Positions 9,009 to 17,205 of a DNA stretch of 64,000 nucleotides are shown here, piece after piece. How positions within the stretch are numbered: position 1 is the stretch's first letter; each line of letters opens with the position of its first letter. The notes under the pieces are model-generated. The model was not told where the DNA came from. It did no database searches and saw only the letters and a list, made by a program, of their open reading frames with translations. The DNA is taken from positions 1,178,001 through 1,242,000 of the forward strand of contig NZ_JARGNB010000002.1 of assembly GCF_030167915.1 (NCBI RefSeq), written 5' to 3'. This DNA comes from Aquabacterium humicola (GTDB lineage Bacteria; Pseudomonadota; Gammaproteobacteria; Burkholderiales; Burkholderiaceae_C). Made by a program: the position numbers and the translations under genes.

Positions 9009-9911
9009 TCACCGGTCCCACGGCGGCGTCTCGCCGCCGAAACGCTCAACCAGGTGGTCGACCAGCAGCCTCAGCGCCAATGGCTGGTGCTGCCGCGACA
9101 GGAAGATCGCGTGGATGCCGAGTGTCTCGGGTTCGAGCGCGGGCAGCACGCGCACGAGCCGGCCGCGCTGGAGGTCCTCGGCCACGAGGTAGGTCGGCAG
9201 GATGCCGATGCCGCCACCTTCGATCACGGCGCGGCGCAGCACCGCGGTGTCGTTGGTGGAGAACCGCTCGGTCACCGGCAGCTCGATCCACTGTCCGCGG
9301 CGGCGGAAGCGGAACTGCGCTGCGCCGACGATCGCGTGCATCAGGCAGACGTGCTGGCGCATGGCGTCTGCCGTCTGCGGCGTGCCGTGCGCGCGCAGGT
9401 AGCGCGGTGCGGCGCACAGCACCGAGCGACAGACCGCCAGGGGCCGAGCGATCATCGTCGGCTCGAGCGAATTGGTGATGCGCACCGCCAGGTCGATGCG
9501 CTCGGCGGCGAGGTCGACGCTGCGGTCGGTCACGACCAGCGATACATCCACCTGCGGGTGCCGCTGCTGGAACTCGACCAGCGCCGGGGCCAGCTGCGCC
9601 TCGGCGAACGACGGTGAACTCGTGATGCGCAGCCGGCCGGACGGCACGCGGCTCATCTCGCCGGCCTGGTGCACGACGTCCTCCGCCAGGTCCAGCAGCT
9701 GACGGCAGGACGGCAGCGCCGCCTGGCCCGCTTCGGTGAGGCTGATGCGCCGCGTCGTGCGGTGCAGCAGCCGCGCCCCCAGCCAGCCTTCGGCGGCCGC
9801 CAGATACCTGCTCACCATCGCGGTGGACATGTCCAGGCGCTCCGCCGCCTGCGTGAGGCTGCCGTGCTCGGCAACCGTGACGAAGACACGGGTGGCGGTG
9901 AGACGGTCCAT
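9009..9911 (-). CDS. LysR-family transcriptional regulator
   Basis: 300 residues from ATG at 9911 (MDRLTATRVFVTVAEHGS); an in-frame ATG nine codons upstream is less family-like. N-terminal winged helix-turn-helix at about residues 1-60 (AAERLDMSTAMVSRYLAAAE), then a periplasmic-binding-like effector domain. HTH details (MSTAMVSRY, HRTTRRISLTEAG) match the CrgA/DsdC-like LysR subgroup common in Burkholderiales. Divergent from the metallo-beta-lactamase-fold gene, which it probably controls. Confidence 0.9.
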   Translation of the reverse strand: MDRLTATRVFVTVAEHGSLTQAAERLDMSTAMVSRYLAAAEGWLGARLLHRTTRRISLTEAGQAALPSCRQLLDLAEDVVHQAGEMSRVPSGRLRITSSPSFAEAQLAPALVEFQQRHPQVDVSLVVTDRSVDLAAERIDLAVRITNSLEPTMIARPLAVCRSVLCAAPRYLRAHGTPQTADAMRQHVCLMHAIVGAAQFRFRRRGQWIELPVTERFSTNDTAVLRRAVIEGGGIGILPTYLVAEDLQRGRLVRVLPALEPETLGIHAIFLSRQHQPLALRLLVDHLVERFGGETPPWDR

Positions 9912-9919
9912 GCGTGAGG

Positions 9920-10007
9920 ATTCGATCGAATGATGCAAAGAACATTCTATCGATCGGGCGTTTATCTACCAAAGTGGCGTCTATAGAGTCCACCTCGTCG
10001 CCACTTT
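9920..10007. promoter_or_regulatory. Divergent promoter/operator region, LysR and MBL-fold gene
   Basis: Contains a perfect 12-bp palindrome ATTCGATCGAAT at 9920-9931 next to the regulator start, and a perfect 9-bp inverted repeat AAAGTGGCG (9971-9979) / CGCCACTTT (9999-10007) that brackets a TATAGA -10-like box at 9982. Either repeat could be the regulator site; the second could instead form a hairpin at the 5' end of the mRNA. An AAGGAA ribosome-binding site follows at 10015. Confidence 0.5.
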
Positions 10008-10027
10008 CACCTCCAAGGAAACCCCGC

Positions 10028-10918
10028 ATGCTTCCCCGCTTCAAGATCGCCCGCGCCCTGCTGCCCGTGTTCGCCCTCGGTGTCGTCGCGGCCGACCAGG
10101 CTGCCGCGCAGGCCGCCGCACCGCTGGCCGTCAAGGTCTACAACGCCGATGCGAACAGCTTCCACGTCAATGCCATCGTCGTGAGCGGCCCGAGCGAGGC
10201 GATGGTGATCGACAGCGGCTTCACGCGTGCCGATGCGCTGCGCGTCGCGGCCAACGTGCTCGACTCCGGCAGGACGCTGAAGACGATCTTCATCAGCAAC
10301 GCCGATCCCGACTTCTACTTCGGCGCCGAGACGCTCAAGGGCCTCTTCCCGCAGGCGCAGGTGCTGACCACCCCGGCAGTGCGCGAGAAGATCCAGGCCA
10401 AGATGGCCGGCAAGCTCGCCTTCTGGGGCCCGAAGATGGGCGTCAACGCGCCGAAGCAGCCGGTGCTGCCGGAGGCGATCAGCGGCACCACGCTGAGCGT
10501 GGACGGGCAGGTCATCGAGGTGCGCGGCACGACCGGCGAACTGGCGCACCGCCCCTACGTGTGGATCCCGTCGATCAAGGCGATCGTCGGCAACCTCGCG
10601 GTGTTCGGCAACCTGCATGTGTGGACCGCCGACACGCAGAAGCCGAGCGAGCGGCAGGCCTGGCTCGCGCAGCTCGACGAGATGCAGGCGCTGCAGCCCG
10701 CGCTCGTGGTGCCCGGCCACATGGCCGCCGGCACGGCGACCGATGCGACGACGATCGCCTACACGCGCGATTACCTGAAGCGCTTCGAGTCCGAGCTGGC
10801 GAAGGCGCCGAGCGGCGCCGAGCTGATCGCCACGATGCAGAAGGCCTACCCGAAGGCGGGGCTGGGCATCGCGCTGGACATCGGCGCGAAGGTCAACAAG
10901 GGCGAGATGAAGTGGTGA
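10028..10918 (+). CDS. Exported metallo-beta-lactamase-fold protein with degenerate metal motif
   Basis: 296 residues from the ATG at 10028, which has AAGGAA 7 bp upstream. N-terminal signal peptide (about 1-27, ending ADQAAAQ) predicts export. The body follows the MBL fold: VVSGPSEAMVIDSGF (strand and the early Asp), then where active enzymes carry HxHxDH it has NADPDFYFG, and later VVPGHMAAGT keeps the His of the fifth motif. Loss of the first histidines suggests altered metal binding or a non-hydrolytic role. Part of a divergent pair with a LysR regulator. Confidence 0.8.
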   Translation: MLPRFKIARALLPVFALGVVAADQAAAQAAAPLAVKVYNADANSFHVNAIVVSGPSEAMVIDSGFTRADALRVAANVLDSGRTLKTIFISNADPDFYFGAETLKGLFPQAQVLTTPAVREKIQAKMAGKLAFWGPKMGVNAPKQPVLPEAISGTTLSVDGQVIEVRGTTGELAHRPYVWIPSIKAIVGNLAVFGNLHVWTADTQKPSERQAWLAQLDEMQALQPALVVPGHMAAGTATDATTIAYTRDYLKRFESELAKAPSGAELIATMQKAYPKAGLGIALDIGAKVNKGEMKW

Positions 10919-10987
10919 GCGCGATCGCGCCCTGCGGTCCGCAGGTCGCGCACGCGGCGCGCGGGTCGGTCGACGCGCGCTGACGGT

Positions 10988-11599
10988 TCAGTCCGCGTTT
11001 CGCCTGCGCGGCGCGGCCTTCACGGCCTGCTTCGGCCGCAGCGACTCGAGGATGGCCTCCCGGCCGACGGCGAGGATTTCGTCGGCGAGCGGCGAATCGT
11101 CCGGGCAGGCCCGCGACAGGACGAGGGCACCCACCGCGTGCGCCAGCGCGTCGAGGATGCGGGATCGCGCCTGCGCATCATCAGCGGCACCCGACGCGCC
11201 GTTTGACCGCATCAGCGTCGCCACCAGCGTCTCGACGCCGTCCTCCAGCGCGACCCGCACCGACTCCGGCTGCCGTGCCGCGTCGCTGCCGAGCGCGGCC
11301 AGCGTGCAGCCGGTGGCGCGAGCGTCCCGGTGCGCGCGCGACAGGTAATGCTCGACGAACGTCGGAGCATCCACGCCATCGGACAGGGCGATGGTCTTCG
11401 CGATGCCGCAGGCCGTCGCTTCGGCCATCAGGTCGGCCTTGGAGCCGAAGTGCTTGTAGAAGCCGCCGTGCGTGAAACCCGCCGCGGCCATCAGGTCGGC
11501 AACGCCGATCCCGTCGAAGCCGCGTTCGCGAAACAGCTCCGACGCCGTCTCGACGACATGCGTGCGATTGGCCTGCGCCTGTGCCTTGGTGACTTTCAT
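10988..11599 (-). CDS. TetR-family transcriptional regulator
   Basis: 203 residues. N-terminal TetR helix-turn-helix at about residues 12-58 (TASELFRERGFDGIGVADLMAAAG then FTHGGFYKHFGSKADLMAEA); the rest is the helical ligand-binding domain. Sequence style matches TetR regulators that repress neighbouring oxidoreductase genes. Divergent from the quinone-oxidoreductase-like gene, with overlapping promoters between them, so it most likely represses itself and the 11729-14506 operon. Basic tail at the C-terminus. Confidence 0.93.
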   Translation of the reverse strand: MKVTKAQAQANRTHVVETASELFRERGFDGIGVADLMAAAGFTHGGFYKHFGSKADLMAEATACGIAKTIALSDGVDAPTFVEHYLSRAHRDARATGCTLAALGSDAARQPESVRVALEDGVETLVATLMRSNGASGAADDAQARSRILDALAHAVGALVLSRACPDDSPLADEILAVGREAILESLRPKQAVKAAPRRRNAD

Positions 11600-11634
11600 C
11601 GCTGTCTGCGCCGGGGGTGCGTCCTTTCGCTTGG

Positions 11635-11695
11635 ACTATACATTGATGCTGACCATCATCAAAGTCTTGACTTTTAAGATGATGATCGTCATAAT
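11635..11695. promoter_or_regulatory. Overlapping divergent promoters with TetR operator
   Basis: Rightward promoter: -35 TTGACT (11667-11672), 17-bp spacer, -10 CATAAT (11690-11695), near consensus. Leftward -10-like TATAGT is at 11640-11635. Two inverted repeats overlie the rightward -35: AAAGTC (11661-11666) / GACTTT (11669-11674), perfect, and GACCATCATC (11651-11660) / GATGATCGTC (11681-11690), one mismatch. A repressor bound here would block both promoters. The segment is AT-rich against a GC-rich background. Confidence 0.7.
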
Positions 11696-11728
11696 TGACT
11701 CATCGAACTTGCCACGGCAGCACCCCCC

Positions 11729-12730
11729 ATGAAAGCACTCACCTTCAAGCGCTACGGCAAGTCCCCCGAGATCGGCTTCGCCGAGGTGCCGCGCCCCACG
11801 CTCAAGCCCGACGAACTGCTGGTCCAGGTCCACGCGGCGGGCGTGAACCCGATCGACAACATGATTCCGACCGGGCTCTTCAAGGCCGTCGTGAAGTTCG
11901 AGCTGCCGGCCACGCTGGGCAGCGACCTCGCGGGCGTGGTGACGGAAGTCGGCACGCGGGTGACCCGGTTCAAGGTCGGCGACGCGGTCTACGCCAGCAC
12001 CTTCGACCAGGGCACGGGGTCGATCGCCGAATTCGCGGTGGTCCCCGAAAGCGCCGCCGCGTTGAAGCCGGCGAACCTCGACTTCGTCCAGGCGGCCTCG
12101 ATCCCGATGGTCGGGCTGACCTCTTGGCAGGCGCTGAAGGAGCGCATCGGCCTGCGGGCGGGGCAGAAGGTGTTCATCCCGGCCGGCTCCGGCGGCATCG
12201 GCACGTTCGCCATCCAGCTCGCCAAGGTCCTGGGGGCCCGCGTCGGCACGACCACGAGCAGCGGCAACGTCGAGCTGGTGCGCCGACTGGGCGCCGACGA
12301 GATCGTCGACTACAAGAAGCAGGAATTCGAGGCGGTGCTGCGCGGCTACGACGCGGTGCTGGGCACCGTCAGGGGTGACGCGATCGAGAAGTCCATCGGC
12401 ATCCTGAAGGCGGGCGGCCGGGTCGTCTCGCTGGTCGGGCCGCTGGACGTCGCATTCGCTCGCGCCCGCCGGCTCAATGTCGTGCTGAGGGTCGTGTTCG
12501 CGCTGATGAGCCGCCGGATCATGCACCTCGCGAAGAAGCACGACGTCGACTACGCCTTCCTGTTTGCCCGACCCGACGGCGACCAGCTCGCCCAGATCGG
12601 CCAGCTGCTCGAGACGCAGCGCATCCGGCCGGTGATCGACCGGGTGTTTCCCTTCGAGCAGGCCAAGGACGCCCTGGACTACCTCGCCCTCGGGCGCTCG
12701 AAGGGCAAGGTCGTCGTGCAGATGCGATAG
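11729..12730 (+). CDS. NADPH-dependent MDR-family oxidoreductase (quinone-reductase-like)
   Basis: 333 residues of the medium-chain dehydrogenase/reductase family, zinc-free quinone oxidoreductase branch. GroES-like domain first (PDELLVQVHAAGVNPIDN, GSDLAGVV), then the Rossmann motif AGSGGIGTFAIQLAK. No catalytic zinc ligands are seen. Probably reduces a quinone, enone or similar electrophile in the cytoplasm. First gene of a TetR-controlled set with an SDR and an alpha/beta hydrolase downstream. Confidence 0.88.
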   Translation: MKALTFKRYGKSPEIGFAEVPRPTLKPDELLVQVHAAGVNPIDNMIPTGLFKAVVKFELPATLGSDLAGVVTEVGTRVTRFKVGDAVYASTFDQGTGSIAEFAVVPESAAALKPANLDFVQAASIPMVGLTSWQALKERIGLRAGQKVFIPAGSGGIGTFAIQLAKVLGARVGTTTSSGNVELVRRLGADEIVDYKKQEFEAVLRGYDAVLGTVRGDAIEKSIGILKAGGRVVSLVGPLDVAFARARRLNVVLRVVFALMSRRIMHLAKKHDVDYAFLFARPDGDQLAQIGQLLETQRIRPVIDRVFPFEQAKDALDYLALGRSKGKVVVQMR

Positions 12731-12810
12731 CGGCCATCGGCACACCCATGGGCGGCGCGCCCGCGCCGGTGCCCACCCACTTCCTCCCGCCCCTTTTCTT
12801 GGAGAACGTC

Positions 12811-13515
12811 ATGAAGATCGAGAACGCCGTGGCCCTCGTCACCGGCGCGAACCGTGGCATCGGCCGCGCATTCGCCGATGAACTGCTCGCGCGCGGTGCC
12901 CGCAAGGTCTACGCGGCGGCACGCGACCCCGCCACCATCACCCAGCCGGGGGTTCACGCCCTGCGGCTGGACGTCAACAAGCCGGAAGACGTGGCCGCCG
13001 CCGCAGCGCTGGCATCGGACGTGACGCTGGTCATCAACAACGCCGGCATCGCCCAGCCCGGCGGATTTCTCGCCGATGACAGCGAAGACGTCGCCCGGCG
13101 CATCTTCGAGACCAACTTCTTCGGCATGTTGCGGATCAGCAAGGCGTTTGCGCCGATCCTCAGGCGCCACGGGGGAGGCGGCTTCCTCAACGTCTTGTCG
13201 GTCGCCTCCTGGGTGAGCGGCGGTGGGCTGGCGGCGTACTCGGCGAGCAAGTCCGCCGCCTGGTCGCTCACCAATGCGCTGCGCGCCGAACTGGCGCAGC
13301 AGGCGACGCAGGTGCTGGCGCTGCACATGGGCTACGTCGACACCGATCTCACGCGGGGCTTCGATGTGCCGAAGTCCAGCCCTGAAGCGATCGTCGCGCG
13401 GGCACTCGACGGACTCGAAGCGGGCCTCGACGAGGTGCTGGCCGACGAAATCACCGAGCAGGTCAAGCGCGGCTTGACCGCGGCGCGGCCCAGCTACCTT
13501 CCCCAGCAGGCGTGA
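12811..13515 (+). CDS. Short-chain dehydrogenase/reductase
   Basis: 234 residues from ATG 12811, which has GGAG 10 bp upstream; the longer open frame to 12748 lacks such a site. Classical SDR features: cofactor motif VTGANRGIGRAFA, NNAG, catalytic Ser in LNVLSVASW and YSASKSAA with the Tyr-x-x-x-Lys pair. The substrate cannot be inferred. Second gene of the TetR-flanked operon. Confidence 0.9.
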   Translation: MKIENAVALVTGANRGIGRAFADELLARGARKVYAAARDPATITQPGVHALRLDVNKPEDVAAAAALASDVTLVINNAGIAQPGGFLADDSEDVARRIFETNFFGMLRISKAFAPILRRHGGGGFLNVLSVASWVSGGGLAAYSASKSAAWSLTNALRAELAQQATQVLALHMGYVDTDLTRGFDVPKSSPEAIVARALDGLEAGLDEVLADEITEQVKRGLTAARPSYLPQQA

Positions 13516-13537
13516 AGCAGATTCAACGGAGCACGGC

Positions 13538-14506
13538 ATGCGCCACTTCATCCCTCGGCTCGCCCTGGCATGGGCCGTGACCTCCTTGCTCACGTCCGTG
13601 CCTGCGCAGGCGCGTGACGCGTCGCCGGTCCGTGCCCAGGCCCACCCGGCGCCGGTGTCCCAGGCAGCGGGGGTCAGGTGGACCGACGTGCCGACACAAA
13701 GCCTGTCGGCGGGCGGCGTCGACTTCGCCTACCGCGAGCTCGGCAGGCAGCATGGCGGCACGCCGGTGATCTTCCTGAACCACCTCGCGGCCGTGCTGGA
13801 CAACTGGGATCCCCGCGTCGTCGACGGCCTCGCGGCCAGGCACCACGTGATCGTGTTCGACAACCGGGGGGTCGGTGCGTCCACCGGCGCGCCGGCCAGG
13901 TCGATCGAGCAGATGGCGGACGACGCCATCACCTTCATCGCGGCCATGGGCTTCGCGCAGGTCGACCTCTTCGGCTTCTCGATGGGCGGCATGATCGCGC
14001 AGGAGATCGCGCTGAAGGAGCCCCGGCTCGTTCGCAGGATGATCCTGGCCGGAACCGGCCCGGCCGGGGGCGAAGGCATCAGCGCGGTGGCCGGCGTCGC
14101 TAACGTCGATCTGGTGCGGGGCCTGGTCACCGGCCAGGACCCGAAGCAGTACCTGTTCTTCACCCGCACGCCGGCCGGGATCGACGCCGGCAAGGCGTTC
14201 CTGGCGCGACTGAAGGAGCGTTCCGAAGGTCGCGACAAGGACATCGCCGTGCGGGCCTACGTGGCGCAGCTTCAGGCGCTCGGCGCGTGGGGCCGCAAGC
14301 AGCCCGTCGACCTCTCGGTAATCCGGCAGCCGGTGCTCGTCGTCAACGGTGACGACGACCGGATGGTGCCGACACCCAACTCGCGCGATCTTGCCCGGCG
14401 CCTGCCGAACAGCAGCCTGGTCATCTATCCCGATGCCGGCCACGGCGGCGTGTTCCAGTACCACGCCGATTTCGTGCCCAGGGCGCTGCAGTTCCTCGCG
14501 CGCTGA
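13538..14506 (+). CDS. Exported alpha/beta hydrolase
   Basis: 322 residues. Signal peptide (about 1-26, ending VPAQARD) then an alpha/beta-hydrolase domain: VIFLNHLAAVLDNWDP (oxyanion region), VFDNRGVG, nucleophile elbow GFSMGG, acid in VVNGDDDRMVP, and histidine in PDAGHGG. Similar to peroxidase/esterase-like hydrolases but exported. It follows the SDR by 22 bp, so probably the third gene of the operon. Substrate unknown. Confidence 0.88.
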   Translation: MRHFIPRLALAWAVTSLLTSVPAQARDASPVRAQAHPAPVSQAAGVRWTDVPTQSLSAGGVDFAYRELGRQHGGTPVIFLNHLAAVLDNWDPRVVDGLAARHHVIVFDNRGVGASTGAPARSIEQMADDAITFIAAMGFAQVDLFGFSMGGMIAQEIALKEPRLVRRMILAGTGPAGGEGISAVAGVANVDLVRGLVTGQDPKQYLFFTRTPAGIDAGKAFLARLKERSEGRDKDIAVRAYVAQLQALGAWGRKQPVDLSVIRQPVLVVNGDDDRMVPTPNSRDLARRLPNSSLVIYPDAGHGGVFQYHADFVPRALQFLAR

Positions 14507-14529
14507 TGCGAACCGGGATCGGAGCGCGC

Positions 14530-15732
14530 TCACCTCGCGTCCGTGGTCCGGCAGGGCGCGCTGGCGTTCCAACGCTCCACCGCCATGGCTGCCGCGCGCG
14601 CATCCGGCATGGCCGCCATCTCCCGGGCCAGCGCGCTCGCGCCGCTCTCGAGCGCGGCTGACGTCAGCACGGCCGACAAGGAAGCGGTCACCGCGGCCTC
14701 GGTCTGCCATTCCGGTTCGACGGTGCGACCCGCGCCTGCAGAGCAGAGGGCGCGCCCGTTTCGAAAGTGGTCCGCCGCTTGCGGCAGGACCAGATGCGGC
14801 ACGCCGTGGGCCGCTGCCCCGAGCATCGTCCCCGCACCGCCGTGCGAGACCACCACGTCGCAGTGCGGCAACAAGGCCGCCTGATCCACGAACCGATGAA
14901 CGTGCACGTGGGCGCCGAGCCCCGCGAGACCCTGCAGATCGCCATCGGCACCTGCCGTGACGACCACCGTCCCGCCGAGCCGGGCAGCGGCCCGGGCGGC
15001 AGCGATCAGTGCGGCGCTGCGATTGAACACGGTACCGAACGTCACATACAGGCGGGGCCCCCGCGCGCTCGATCGCTGCAGCGCCGCCCGGAGCCCCCCG
15101 GGCAGCGCGAACGGCACCTGGGGAGCAGGTCGATGGGCGTTGTAGCGAAAGACGCCGTCGTGAGATCGTGCGGCTGCAGGCTGCAGGCTCGGCGGTGCGA
15201 TGTCCAGGTCGAGCTGACGATGGGGACTGCCGCCGGCGGGGGCATCGAGGCCACGCGCCCGCCATTGCGGCGCGAAGAAGCGCAGGGCGTTCTCGAGGTA
15301 CGCACGCGGTGGCCGCAGGCCGTAGCCGTGGGTCAGGTGGCGCAGGCCCAAGGTCTCGCAGACCAGCGGCACGGCCAGCGCTGCTGGCTCGGTCACCACG
15401 AGGTCGGGCAGCCAGTGCCGCACCGCCTGGTCCACGCCTTCGAGCATCGCGGGCCCGAGCACGGCCCCGAACAGCCTCGGAAAGGCATATGCCGACAGCC
15501 GCTCGCCGGTCAACAACGCCGCATCGGCATGGGCCTCGCGGAACTGACGCCGGCTCGCCTCGAAGGTGGGACCGGCCGCGAACAGGTCGAAGCCCTCGTC
15601 CCGCAGCACCGGCAAGGCATCGGGGGCCGTCACCCAAGCCACCTCGTGGCCTCGGCACCGCAACGCCGAGGCCAGTGGACGCAGCGGCATCAGGTGCCCC
15701 AGCCCGCCGGTGGTGCAGAACAGGACGCGCAT
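14530..15732 (-). CDS. UGT-like glycosyltransferase (GT1 type)
   Basis: 400 residues from ATG 15732 (MRVLFCTTGGLGHLMPL). GT-B fold: the N-terminal acceptor domain begins with the family-typical FCTTGGLGHLMPLRPLA, and the C-terminal nucleotide-sugar domain has the signature CDVVVSHGGAGTMLGAAAHG then PHLVLPQAADHFRNG. Resembles glycosyltransferases that decorate macrolides, rhamnolipid precursors or other small molecules. It lies 17 bp after the Bug-type gene on the same strand, an unusual partner. Confidence 0.88.
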   Translation of the reverse strand: MRVLFCTTGGLGHLMPLRPLASALRCRGHEVAWVTAPDALPVLRDEGFDLFAAGPTFEASRRQFREAHADAALLTGERLSAYAFPRLFGAVLGPAMLEGVDQAVRHWLPDLVVTEPAALAVPLVCETLGLRHLTHGYGLRPPRAYLENALRFFAPQWRARGLDAPAGGSPHRQLDLDIAPPSLQPAAARSHDGVFRYNAHRPAPQVPFALPGGLRAALQRSSARGPRLYVTFGTVFNRSAALIAAARAAARLGGTVVVTAGADGDLQGLAGLGAHVHVHRFVDQAALLPHCDVVVSHGGAGTMLGAAAHGVPHLVLPQAADHFRNGRALCSAGAGRTVEPEWQTEAAVTASLSAVLTSAALESGASALAREMAAMPDARAAAMAVERWNASAPCRTTDAR

Positions 15733-15749
15733 CGTCGGCCCGGGCGCGT

Positions 15750-16724
15750 TCAATCGGCGGTCAGCTTGTACTCGTCGATCAGGGCAGACCACACCGCCAG
15801 TTCATGCGCGATCGTCGCAGCCAGCGCCTGGGGTGATGCGCCTTCGACGGCGAGCATGCGACGCTCGAACTCGACGCGCATCTCCGGCCGGGCCACCGCG
15901 GCGGCGATGTCGGTGGCCAGCCGGGCACGGGTGGCCGGCGGCACCATGGCTGTCGTGTAGACGGCCTGCCACGTGGGCACGTCTACGCCGCCCATCCCGG
16001 ACTCGTCCATGGTCGGAACGTCGGGCAACGCGGCGCTGCGCTCGGGCGCCAGTGTGGCCAGGATGCGCAGCGCACCCGACCTGGCCTGCGGCTGCAGCAG
16101 CGACAGCGGTCCGAACATCAACTGCACGCGACCCGCCAGCAGGTCGGGCAGCGCCTGGGTTCCGCCCTTGTACGGCACCCGCGTGAGCTGGATGCCGGCC
16201 GCCTTCATGAACTGCGACGCGGCCAGTACCTCGCTGGGCGTGCTGGTGGCCACGTTGAGCACGCCAGGCTGCCGGCGCGCCTGCCGCACCAGGTCGGCGA
16301 GCGTCTGGGCCTGCACGCCGGGGTGCACGGCGAGGGCAAAGGGCACCCGGCCGACCTTGCCCAGCGGCGCCAGATCCCGTGACCAGTCCACGCCCGAACC
16401 CTTGGCCATCAGCGGTGTCGCGATCATCGAGCCGGGGGCATAGAGCAAGGTGTGGCCGTCGGCAGGCGCAACCAGCACCTCGCGGGCAGCGACGAGCCCG
16501 TTGGCGCCAGGCTTGTTCTCCACGGTCACCACCTGTCCGAGCGACGCAGCGAGCTGCTGCGCCACCTGGCGCGCGATGAAGTCGCTGGGCCCGCCGGCCG
16601 GCACGGGCACCAGCATGCGCAGGGGCCGCGTCGGAAAGCCGTCCGCGGCGGCGGTCTGTGCCGATGCGGCGACGGGAGTGAGCAGGGCCATCGAGGCCGC
16701 GATCGAGAGCAGGAGCTGGCGCAT
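15750..16724 (-). CDS. Bug-family tripartite tricarboxylate transporter substrate-binding protein
   Basis: 324 residues with a clear signal peptide (MRQLLLSIAASMALLTPVAA, cut near ASAQ). Pattern RPLRMLVPVPAGGPSDFIARQ and VENKPGANGLVAAREV is diagnostic for Bug/TctC periplasmic receptors, which are hugely expanded in Burkholderiales. The protein would bind a small carboxylated or similar ligand in the periplasm. No TctA/TctB membrane genes are nearby, so it is an orphan receptor. Start at 16724 is fixed by the signal peptide. Confidence 0.93.
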   Translation of the reverse strand: MRQLLLSIAASMALLTPVAASAQTAAADGFPTRPLRMLVPVPAGGPSDFIARQVAQQLAASLGQVVTVENKPGANGLVAAREVLVAPADGHTLLYAPGSMIATPLMAKGSGVDWSRDLAPLGKVGRVPFALAVHPGVQAQTLADLVRQARRQPGVLNVATSTPSEVLAASQFMKAAGIQLTRVPYKGGTQALPDLLAGRVQLMFGPLSLLQPQARSGALRILATLAPERSAALPDVPTMDESGMGGVDVPTWQAVYTTAMVPPATRARLATDIAAAVARPEMRVEFERRMLAVEGASPQALAATIAHELAVWSALIDEYKLTAD

Positions 16725-16738
16725 GGAATCCTCCGCGG

Positions 16739-17089
16739 TCAGAAAAGGTTCGTGAGGGCCGGGTTCGGCTGCACCCAGCGCAGCCACGCGATGGAAGCGG
16801 CGATGGCGCCGCACATGAAGGCATTGAAGGCATTGACTGCCACCGCGCGGTTGACGCGCCGCCCGTTCTGCTCGTGCAGCCACAGCGCCATGGTCAAGTT
16901 GGCGCCCAGGAAGGTCAGCCAGGTGAACATCGAGTGCTGGTCGGCCTGGCCACTGGTCTGGATGGCGGCCAGCGTGGGCAGGTAGGCGACGATGCGCAGG
17001 CCGTTGAAGAGCGCGAACGCACCACCGAGCAAGGACGGGCCACGCCGGCGTGTCGCGACGCAGTTGGTGGCCAGGGTGGCGGTGTTCAT
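16739..17089 (-). CDS. Small three-helix membrane protein, unknown function
   Basis: 116 residues from ATG 17089. Three hydrophobic stretches are visible at about residues 20-45 (LLGGAFALFNGLRIVAYLP), 55-75 (MFTWLTFLGANLTMALWL) and 85-110 (NAFMCGAIAASIAWL). No motif that I recognise. It is 14 bp before the Bug gene on the same strand and divergent from a LysR gene, so it is the first gene of a three-gene unit. Confidence 0.7.
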   Translation of the reverse strand: MNTATLATNCVATRRRGPSLLGGAFALFNGLRIVAYLPTLAAIQTSGQADQHSMFTWLTFLGANLTMALWLHEQNGRRVNRAVAVNAFNAFMCGAIAASIAWLRWVQPNPALTNLF

Positions 17090-17168
17090 GGGCGCGCTCC
17101 AGCGTGTCGATGGGGCCAATGTAGGAGCCGCCCCGACGGCGCGAAAGGATCCGCCGGGCACAATGCCC

Positions 17169-17182
17169 TTAACCAGAAGTTA
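17169..17182. promoter_or_regulatory. Candidate LysR box
   Basis: TTAACCAGAAGTTA forms the inverted repeat TAAC-N5-GTTA between the divergent membrane-protein and LysR genes, 24 bp before the LysR ATG. Size and position fit autoregulation by a LysR protein. Confidence 0.45.
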
Positions 17183-17205
17183 GGGACTGCCCGGACCCAT
17201 CGGCG

